DNA from: a virus
DNA: 32,464 nucleotides
Direction: 5' to 3' (one strand)
Virus record (IMG/VR): IMGVR_UViG_3300013306_000043
Location: 1-32,464 of that record
The translations under genes were made by a program, and so were the position numbers. Each line of letters starts with the position of its first letter. The first letter of the stretch is position 1. Of the stretch, positions 26,631-32,464 are shown in pieces. The notes under the pieces are model-generated. The model saw only the letters and a program-made list of their open reading frames with translations. It searched no databases and was not told the origin of the DNA.

Positions 26631-28268
26631 TTGGCACTGCCCGACAACGGCTCAGTATGGCCCCCGCTGAACCACAAGACCGCTTACGGCGACTACGAGG
26701 TCTTCGACGCCTGGTACGTGGGCGACATCGAAGCCCTCGAAGCCCTGTACTCCACGACCCGGCTGGTGACGCAGGGCGGGCTGTGGGGGCAGGCGAAACG
26801 GTTCTTCATGGGCACCCCGAACCCGGGGAACCAGTCCCAGCGCCCGGTGAAGACCCATGTGCCGATCCCTGCGGCGATCTCCCGGATGTCCGCGGCGATC
26901 TTGTGGGGCGACATGCCGACCATTGAGGCCGCTGCCGAGGTCCCCGAGGAGACGGCGAAGAAGATCAACGCCCGGATCGCGGACCTGCTGGATGATAACG
27001 CGCACGCCCAGTTCCTCGAATCCGGCGAAATCAGTTCCGCCCTGGGTGGCGGGTTCCTGCGGGTCACATGGGACACCGCGGCGGACCCGACAAAACCGTT
27101 CCTCACCGCCGTCGCACCCGACGCGGCGATCCCGGACTTCCGCTGGGGACGCCTCGTGGGTGTGACGTTCTGGTCTGAGCTGCCCCCGATCGACGGTAAC
27201 CCGTCCGTGTGGCGGCTGCTGGAGCGGCACGAACCGGGCACGGTCGAGTGGGGCCTGTATATGGCGAAGACCAACGGTGAACTCGGGATTCGGGTGCCGT
27301 TGGAAGACCACCCGAACGCTGCCGGGTTGGCGGCTGTGGTAAACGCCGAATCCGGTGTTGAGACCGGGTCCGAACTCCTCACCGCCGTGTACCTGCCGAA
27401 CATCAAGCCGAACCGGTTGCGCCGCAAGGACCCGGTTGCCGGGAACCTTGGACGCTCCGACTTCGCCGGCGTCGACCAGCTCTTCGACGCACTGAATGAA
27501 ACGGTCACGTCGTGGCAGCGGGACATCCGCCTCGGTAAGGCCCGGGTCCTGATCGACCGGGAACTCCTGTCCACCGGTAAGGCCGGTGAGGGTGCGACGT
27601 TCAACGCCGACCAAGAGTTCTTCACCCCCCTCAACGGCGGTGGCGGGCTCCCGTCCGCGAAGGGCTCCACGAACACCGGGACCGGCACGGGCCCGATTGA
27701 ACAGGTGCAGTTCAAGATCCGGGTCCAGGAACACCAGGAGACCGCGGCGTTCCTCATGGAGCAGATCTTCGAGGCGTGCGGGTACTCCCCGCAGACCTTC
27801 GGGTTCCAAGGCTCCCACGCGCCCCGCACCGTCACCGCCACCGAAGTTGACTCGCGGGAGCATATGACGATGCTGACCCGGGCGGCGAAGATCATGTACG
27901 CCCGCCCCCACGTCCAGACGCTGATCGCGGCGTTGCTGGATGTGGACCAGCACGTCTTCTCCGGCCCCGGACGCGCGGACACGATGCCGGTGGTGGAGTT
28001 CCCGGACGCCTCCACCCCGTCCATGGACGCCCTCGCGACGACGTTGCAGATGCTCTCCGCAGCCGGTGCCGCATCGACCGAGGTCATGGTCGAAATGCTC
28101 CACCCGGACTGGGAAGAGGAGCAGATCACCGAGGAGGTCGAGCGGATCAAGGCCGAACACGCCCCGCCCGCCCTGCCCGACCCGATGTTCGCACACGATG
28201 GGAGCCTGACCGATGGCACAGCCCCAACCGCAGCAGACAACGGCGACGGGCCTGCCGACAACAGTTGA
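26631..28268 (+). CDS. Portal protein (SPP1 gp6-like family)
   Basis: 545 residues. I chose TTG 26631, preceded by GGAAGGGG at 5 nt; the frame is open further left but there lies inside the terminase gene. The sequence shows the SPP1-type portal pattern: early YVGDIEALEALYSTTRLVTQ, PIPAAISRMSAAILWGDMP, then YLPNIKPNRLRR, VDQLFDALNETVTSWQRDIR and a wing/stem region near 440-480 (FLMEQIFEACGYSPQTFGFQ). The end is acidic (EEEQITEEVERIKAEHAPPA). Twelve copies form the vertex ring through which DNA passes. It overlaps the next gene by 56 bp. Confidence 0.85.
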   Translation: MALPDNGSVWPPLNHKTAYGDYEVFDAWYVGDIEALEALYSTTRLVTQGGLWGQAKRFFMGTPNPGNQSQRPVKTHVPIPAAISRMSAAILWGDMPTIEAAAEVPEETAKKINARIADLLDDNAHAQFLESGEISSALGGGFLRVTWDTAADPTKPFLTAVAPDAAIPDFRWGRLVGVTFWSELPPIDGNPSVWRLLERHEPGTVEWGLYMAKTNGELGIRVPLEDHPNAAGLAAVVNAESGVETGSELLTAVYLPNIKPNRLRRKDPVAGNLGRSDFAGVDQLFDALNETVTSWQRDIRLGKARVLIDRELLSTGKAGEGATFNADQEFFTPLNGGGGLPSAKGSTNTGTGTGPIEQVQFKIRVQEHQETAAFLMEQIFEACGYSPQTFGFQGSHAPRTVTATEVDSREHMTMLTRAAKIMYARPHVQTLIAALLDVDQHVFSGPGRADTMPVVEFPDASTPSMDALATTLQMLSAAGAASTEVMVEMLHPDWEEEQITEEVERIKAEHAPPALPDPMFAHDGSLTDGTAPTAADNGDGPADNS

Positions 28269-29394
28269 CCAGCTGAGCGCGGCGGTGACGGTCGTGTTCG
28301 TCGCCGCTGAGACCCGGCTCGTGACGGGCTCGGCGACACTGGTGCAGGCCGCGATCGTCAACCCTGCCTTGGCGCCGTCGTTGCGGGGCCGGTTGCAAGC
28401 CCTGTCCCGCGAAGTGTCCGCCGACGTGCTGGTGAGGGTCAACACCCTCGCTAACCGGGTCGCGGACACGGCGGCACGGAACGGCAACGCCTCAGCGGCA
28501 CGGGATGTCCGGGCGCTCGAGCGTCAGGTGTCCGGCTGGGTCGCTAACCCGATGGCGGACATCATGCCGCACGACGTGACCGCGTCCCGGCTGATCGCCG
28601 AAGACCTCGCCTCACGCCTCACCGCGGCAGCCCAGCGCATCACCCGCTACGCGGACGACGCCTACCGGGCCGCGACCACCGGGGGCGCTTTGGCGCAGAT
28701 CAACCCGGCGCTGGATGTGATCCACAATGTGATGACGAAGGCGACCCCGGCGGAGGCTCAGGCGCAGGCGTGGCGGGAACTCACCAGCCGCGGCGTGACC
28801 GGCTTCACCGACGTCAAGGGCCGTGAGTGGAACCTCGCCACCTATGTGGAGATGGCGACACGGACGGCAACCCAAAGGGCCTACAACGCCTCGCACCGGG
28901 AACGGCTCACCCTCGCCGGGATCACCTACTTCACCATCTCCACGACGGGCCGTCCGTGCCCGTTGTGCGCCCCGTGGGAGGGCAAAGTCCTCGCCGACGT
29001 TGGGGCTGGGCATGTGACCGAACCCGACGCCTCCAACGGCGAGCCCGTCACGTTCCATGTTGCGGCGACCATCGAAGACGCCACCGCAGCCGGCCTGTTC
29101 CACCCGAACTGCAAACACACCCTGACCGCGTACCTGCCCGGCGTGACCGTGCTCAAACCCAACGCATGGACCGCGGCGAACGAGCAGGACTACCGGAACA
29201 CCCAGAAGCTCCGGGCCCTCGAACGTGAAGTCCGCAAGCACCGGCAAATCCAGGCCGCAGCCCTCACCGACACCGCACGCGCCAAGGCAGGCAGGGACGT
29301 CCGCGCAGCCCAGGCGAACGTCCGCGCCTTCACCGCCCAGACCGGGCTGATGCGCAGGAACCGGCGCGAACAACTGAACCTCGGCAACAAATAA
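28213..29394 (+). CDS. MuF-like minor capsid protein
   Basis: 393 residues from ATG 28213 (GGGAGC upstream), overlapping the portal gene. After a helical N-terminal half, the segment EMATRTATQRAYNASHRERL followed by PCPLCAPWEGK (Cys-x2-Cys) and GLFHPNCKHTLTAYLPG (His-x-x-Cys-x-H) is typical of the MuF / phage minor capsid family, with a likely zinc site. The C-terminal helices (QDYRNTQKLRALEREVRKHR) are strongly charged. These proteins act in head assembly or are ejected with the DNA. Position between portal and scaffold fits. Confidence 0.8.
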   Translation: MAQPQPQQTTATGLPTTVDQLSAAVTVVFVAAETRLVTGSATLVQAAIVNPALAPSLRGRLQALSREVSADVLVRVNTLANRVADTAARNGNASAARDVRALERQVSGWVANPMADIMPHDVTASRLIAEDLASRLTAAAQRITRYADDAYRAATTGGALAQINPALDVIHNVMTKATPAEAQAQAWRELTSRGVTGFTDVKGREWNLATYVEMATRTATQRAYNASHRERLTLAGITYFTISTTGRPCPLCAPWEGKVLADVGAGHVTEPDASNGEPVTFHVAATIEDATAAGLFHPNCKHTLTAYLPGVTVLKPNAWTAANEQDYRNTQKLRALEREVRKHRQIQAAALTDTARAKAGRDVRAAQANVRAFTAQTGLMRRNRREQLNLGNK

Positions 29395-29430
29395 CCGCCT
29401 AGAAGGCGCAACCGTCCCAGGAGGACAACC

Positions 29431-30081
29431 GTGACTGAACTCGCCCCCGAAGCAGCAACCCCCGCCCCCGTTGAGCAGGCCCCCGCGCCCGCTGAGACGC
29501 CCGCAGAACCGCAGACCGCACCCGCGGTCAAGGACCCGTGGGATGACCCCGCAGCGGCCCGCGCAGAGATCGACAAGCTCCGCAAAGAAAACGCCTCCGC
29601 CCGGGTCACCGCGAAACAGACCGCCGCGGAAGAAGCCAAAAACCAGTACGCCCAGGAAATCGGGAAACTGCTCGGGCTCGTCAAAGACGACGCACCCGCC
29701 ACCCCCGAAAACCTCACAGCCCAACTCACCGAAGCGCAGACCACCGCGGCGAACACCGCCCGCGAACTCGCGATCTTCAAAGCCGCAGCCGACGCGAAAG
29801 CCGACGCCAACGCCCTCCTAGACTCCCGCGCCTTCCTCAACAAGGTCGCGGGCATCGACCCCACCGACACGGCAGCCCTGGCGGCAGCCATCAGTGAGGC
29901 CACCACCAGTAACCCCCGCTTCAAGGTGACCCAGGCGGCACCGGTTGGCGGCGCGGACCTAACCGGAGGTTCCGGCCCGGCACGCACCTATACCCGCGAC
30001 CAGCTCGCGGACCCGGCTTTCTACAAAGCCAACCGATCCGACATCCTCGCAGCCCAGCAACAGGGCCGCATCACCTCCTAA
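29431..30081 (+). CDS. Scaffolding protein
   Basis: 216 residues from GTG 29431 with CAGGAGG upstream. Low-complexity acidic, Pro/Ala-rich N-terminus, then a long charged helix (AEIDKLRKENASARVTAKQT...), then a basic/polar C-terminal tail, as in phage scaffolds that guide coat assembly and leave the head. Its place immediately before the coat gene supports this. Confidence 0.8.
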   Translation: MTELAPEAATPAPVEQAPAPAETPAEPQTAPAVKDPWDDPAAARAEIDKLRKENASARVTAKQTAAEEAKNQYAQEIGKLLGLVKDDAPATPENLTAQLTEAQTTAANTARELAIFKAAADAKADANALLDSRAFLNKVAGIDPTDTAALAAAISEATTSNPRFKVTQAAPVGGADLTGGSGPARTYTRDQLADPAFYKANRSDILAAQQQGRITS

Positions 30082-30095
30082 AGGAGTAAGTCACC

Positions 30096-31001
30096 ATGGC
30101 TAACGTCAACAACGCCTCAGCCGGCGTCGGGTTCATCCCGGAAATCTGGGCTAACGAGGCCCTCGAAATCCTCCGCTCCAACATCGTCCTCGCCCCGCTC
30201 GTCACGAAGGACACCGACGTCGCGTCCTTCCAGGTCGGCTCGAAGCTGCACATCCCCTACCCGGGCACCCTGGTAGCGAATGACAAGGCGACCAACTCCT
30301 CGGTCACCAAGCAGGTCCCCACGTCCACGGACACCACCGTGACGCTGAACAAGCACAAGGAAGCCACCTTCCTGATCGAAGACTTCACCCGGGCGCAGGC
30401 CAACCCTGTCCTGATGCAGTCCTACATCTCGGCGCAGATCGTGGCCCTCGCCGAGCAGGTCGAAACCGACCTGATCAGCACCTACTCCTCGTTCTCCGGC
30501 ACCCTCGGCACGACCGCGACGGACCTGAGTGCGGCTACCCTGCGCGCCGTGAACAAGAAGTTCACCGACAACAAGATCCAGCGCGGCAACCGCCACCTGG
30601 TCATCTCCACCAAGGACACCGCAGCGCTCCTGGCCGACGCGTCCCTGTCGAACTTCTTCGCCTACAACTCCGGCGGACGCGGCGACATCACCAACGGCCT
30701 CGTCGCCTCCGACCTGTACGGCCTGAAGATCCACGAATCCCAGCTCGTGCCGCTGGTGACCACGTCCACGAAGAACCTCGCGTTCGACCCGGGCGCCATC
30801 ATCCTCGCCTCCCGCGCACTGCCCGAAGCCCCCGCCGGCACGGGCGTGCACCAGGCAGTCGTGACCGACCCGACCTCGGGCCTGGTCCTGCGCGTGTCCA
30901 TGTCCTACAACGCCGACAACCTCGGCGTGCAGGTCACCATGGACGTCCTGTACGGCGTGTCGAAGCTCCGCGACGAAAAGGGCTTCGTCGTCCTGTCCTA
31001 A
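30096..31001 (+). CDS. Major capsid protein
   Basis: 301 residues with AAAGGAG before ATG 30096. The sequence (FIPEIWANEALEILRSNIVLAP..., GSKLHIPYPGTL, TFLIEDFTRAQAN, QVETDLISTYS, then GLVASDLYGLKIHESQLVP) follows the P22-type coat protein family, whose core has the HK97 fold. The codons are strongly biased to G/C-ending forms and the ribosome site is strong, as expected of the most abundant virion protein. A hairpin follows the gene. Confidence 0.88.
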   Translation: MANVNNASAGVGFIPEIWANEALEILRSNIVLAPLVTKDTDVASFQVGSKLHIPYPGTLVANDKATNSSVTKQVPTSTDTTVTLNKHKEATFLIEDFTRAQANPVLMQSYISAQIVALAEQVETDLISTYSSFSGTLGTTATDLSAATLRAVNKKFTDNKIQRGNRHLVISTKDTAALLADASLSNFFAYNSGGRGDITNGLVASDLYGLKIHESQLVPLVTTSTKNLAFDPGAIILASRALPEAPAGTGVHQAVVTDPTSGLVLRVSMSYNADNLGVQVTMDVLYGVSKLRDEKGFVVLS

Positions 31002-31013
31002 CCGTCACACCCG

Positions 31014-31034
31014 CCACCCGGCGATCCCGGGTGG
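31014..31034 (+). terminator. Hairpin after the coat protein gene
   Basis: CCACCCGG (31014-31021) pairs with CCGGGTGG (31027-31034), loop CGATC. No T-run follows. It probably gives partial termination or protects the coat message, a common arrangement after capsid genes. Confidence 0.55.
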
Positions 31035-31078
31035 TGTGGTGTGTCAGTTTGGCCCAACCAATCCCCAGGAGGGAAACC

Positions 31079-31345
31079 ATGGCAGACGCCATCTACCTGC
31101 GCAACGAAGAGGGCGGCATCCAGTCCGTCACGCAGGAACACTATGACAAGTACCTGACCCAGACGACCGCGGCGGGGAACACGTTCATCCTGCCCGGCTG
31201 GGAAGTCATCAAGGAAGCGGACGCGAAGAAGGCGAACCCGCAGCTCTTCGGCGAGGCGGACCCGAACGTGTACCTCTCCGATGACGAACTGGTCAAGGCG
31301 TTGGCACGCAAGAAGGCCCTCGCTGAACTCAACGCAACGAACTAG
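31079..31345 (+). CDS. Small head protein of unknown function
   Basis: 88 residues from ATG 31079, preceded by AGGAGGG; the earlier in-frame start at 31031 lies in the hairpin. Sequence MADAIYLRNEEGGIQSVTQE... with GNTFILPGWEVIKEADAKKA. Small proteins in this place between coat and connectors are common in actinophages; a head decoration or connector role is only inferred. Confidence 0.6.
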   Translation: MADAIYLRNEEGGIQSVTQEHYDKYLTQTTAAGNTFILPGWEVIKEADAKKANPQLFGEADPNVYLSDDELVKALARKKALAELNATN

Positions 31346-31359
31346 TCAGGAGCGTCCCC

Positions 31360-31794
31360 GTGGCACTGATCTACGCATCACCGGCTGATTTGTCCGCGTG
31401 GACCGGTGCCACGGCCCCGCCCAACGCCGTCCAGCTGCTTAGGCGGGCGTCGGGTCTGGTGCGGAAGGCCACGGCGACGGCGTTCTACGCGACTGACCCG
31501 ACCGGGCTTCCGACCGATCCTGTGACGTTGGGCGCGTTCAAGGACGCGACCACGGCGCAGGCTGCCATGTGGTCGGCGGCGGGCATCGACCCGCCCGGCG
31601 GCGGCGTGGCCGTCACCGCCCCGCTGCGGGCCAAGAAGATCGGTTCCGCGGCACTGGACTATGACACGTCTGCCAGCTCGTCAGTGACGGCCTACTCGGC
31701 CCGCGCCGCGGCTGCTGTGGAGTTGTGCACCGAAGCCGTGGACATCCTCCAGGCCGCGGGGATCAACCTGCTCAACCCGTGGATTGCCGGGTGA
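31360..31794 (+). CDS. Head-to-tail connector (gp6/gp15-like)
   Basis: 144 residues from GTG 31360 with AGGAG upstream. Helical protein of the size and composition of the first connector ring (ALIYASPADLSAWTGATAPP, VQLLRRASGLVRKATAT, then ELCTEAVDILQAAGINLLNP). Position directly after the capsid genes and before a stopper-like gene supports the call. Its stop overlaps the next GTG. Confidence 0.65.
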   Translation: MALIYASPADLSAWTGATAPPNAVQLLRRASGLVRKATATAFYATDPTGLPTDPVTLGAFKDATTAQAAMWSAAGIDPPGGGVAVTAPLRAKKIGSAALDYDTSASSSVTAYSARAAAAVELCTEAVDILQAAGINLLNPWIAG

Positions 31795-32108
31795 GTGGCG
31801 TAGAGGACTTCTACGTCCACACCGTCACCGTGGAGACATGGTTGGGGACCGGCGCGACCGGGGATGTGTATCAGGTCCCGGCGACGGTGCCCGGGTTCCT
31901 GGAGGGCAAGGTCAAGCTCGTCAGGGACGCTACGGGCCAGCAAGTCACGGCGGCGTCGACGTTCTACTGTGCGACCACGGACGGGGCACGGTTCACGCCC
32001 GACAGCAAGGTCACATCGGGCGGGCGCGTGTCACACGTTATCTCCCAGAATGTCAACGACGCCCCAGGACTTGACCTGCCCGACCACGCCGAAATCTACC
32101 TGAAGTAA
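31791..32108 (+). CDS. Head-tail stopper-like protein
   Basis: 105 residues from GTG 31791 (GTGA overlap). Beta-rich (VETWLGTGATGDVYQVPATV, TAASTFYCATTDGARFTPDS), like the small beta-barrel stopper/adaptor proteins that close the head channel. The gene order supports this; the sequence alone is not decisive. Its TAA shares a base with the next ATG. Confidence 0.6.
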   Translation: MSGVEDFYVHTVTVETWLGTGATGDVYQVPATVPGFLEGKVKLVRDATGQQVTAASTFYCATTDGARFTPDSKVTSGGRVSHVISQNVNDAPGLDLPDHAEIYLK

Positions 32109-32443
32109 TGGGCGAGACGTTCAGCATCCACCTCGACAAGGTCACCGACGCCGTCCTCGCCGCGATCCCCGCAGCGTCCTTCAAGGCGATGGAGCATCTG
32201 CGGCAAGTCGCCGTCGAACGGACGCCCATCGAGACGGGCGACCTCCGCGCCTCAGCATCAACGATCCCGCACGCCAACGGGGCAGACGTGTACTACCCCG
32301 GGCCATATTCTCGCTTCCAACATTACGAACTGCTCCGGCACGAACGCGGCGGCGAACGGCTATACCTCGAAAAGTCCGTCCTATCCGAAACCCCCAAAGT
32401 CCTGGAAATACTCACCCAAGAGTTAAGCAAGGTCATTGAGTAG
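32108..32443 (+). CDS. Tail-completion / minor capsid-like protein (HK97 gp10-like)
   Basis: 111 residues from ATG 32108 (TAATG overlap). The segment LRQVAVERTPIETGDLRASA, then VYYPGPYSRFQHYELLRHER is the classic pattern of the HK97 gp10-type family involved in head-tail joining or tail tube completion. It is followed by the start of another gene at the window edge. Confidence 0.75.
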   Translation: MGETFSIHLDKVTDAVLAAIPAASFKAMEHLRQVAVERTPIETGDLRASASTIPHANGADVYYPGPYSRFQHYELLRHERGGERLYLEKSVLSETPKVLEILTQELSKVIE

Positions 32444-32455
32444 AATGAGGGACAC

Positions 32456-32464
32456 ATGAGCTAC
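32456..32464 (+). CDS. Start of the next gene (truncated by window edge)
   Basis: ATG AGC TAC follows GAGGG (32447-32451) after the previous stop. Gene order suggests a tail terminator protein, but only three codons are visible. Confidence 0.35.

Noticed and set aside
26652-28487. Antisense open frames of 548-611 codons opposite the portal gene
   Set aside because: They are mirror frames caused by G/C-rich third positions of the portal gene, with no ribosome sites or recognisable domains.
1-32464. Search for toxin-antitoxin, restriction-modification or other defence genes
   Set aside because: No methyltransferase, toxin fold or known defence motif was seen; the HNH protein is better explained as a homing endonuclease.

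Overview
The window is a contiguous piece of a temperate, siphovirus-like double-stranded DNA phage of a high-GC Gram-positive (actinobacterial) host. The evidence is G/C-rich third codon positions, ATGA/GTGA-coupled genes with frequent GTG starts, a DUF7455-like host-type zinc protein, actinophage-type minor tail proteins, and a complete set of structural, lysis, integration, immunity, recombination and packaging genes. I cannot name the host genus. No tRNA, rRNA, insertion sequence or CRISPR array was found.

Layout. (1) 1-3737: end of the tail operon, three minor tail proteins, the first cut by the window edge. (2) 3743-5518: lysis cassette with a hairpin, a 13-codon leader ORF, a coiled-coil membrane protein, an amidase endolysin with a strong internal start, and a holin. 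(3) 5547-7585: a receptor-binding/tail-fibre-like protein, a small convergent gene and a UUCG-loop terminator. (4) 7586-9087: attachment and integration module, with a candidate attP (9-bp inverted arms around a 7-bp spacer, flanked by two tandem pairs of 11-bp repeats) and a leftward tyrosine integrase. (5) 9093-10943: immunity region, a leftward repressor plus ImmA-type metallopeptidase facing a rightward Cro-like gene. (6) 10940-20662: a long rightward early operon with an HNH-AP2 homing endonuclease, many tiny genes, RecE-like exonuclease, RecT, SSB, a winged-helix replication protein followed by iteron-like repeats, a Holliday-junction resolvase and small zinc-binding proteins. (7) 20661-22016: a regulatory stretch with a promoter, short transcript and terminator, three small genes, and 439 bp of structured sequence without a convincing gene. 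(8) 22017-32464: metallophosphoesterase, second receptor-binding-like protein, permuted papain-fold protein, small and large terminase, portal, MuF-like protein, scaffold, coat and head-tail connectors.

How it fits together. Repressor, ImmA and Cro-like protein decide lysogeny. An asymmetric 15-bp motif (consensus near TACACCTAGTTTCGT) recurs outside or at the very edge of genes at attP, the immunity region, after ssb, after the resolvase and at the 20.7-kb promoter; it looks like a distributed operator set. RecE/RecT/SSB/resolvase form the recombination set, and the initiator with adjacent iterons is the likely replication origin. Tail and early genes run continuously across the candidate attP, so the DNA appears to be the free phage form, not an integrated prophage.

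The strongest leads are the dispersed operator family with its duplicated dyad element, the attP architecture, the iteron cluster, the endolysin internal start, and the short structured transcript at 20.73-20.92 kb.
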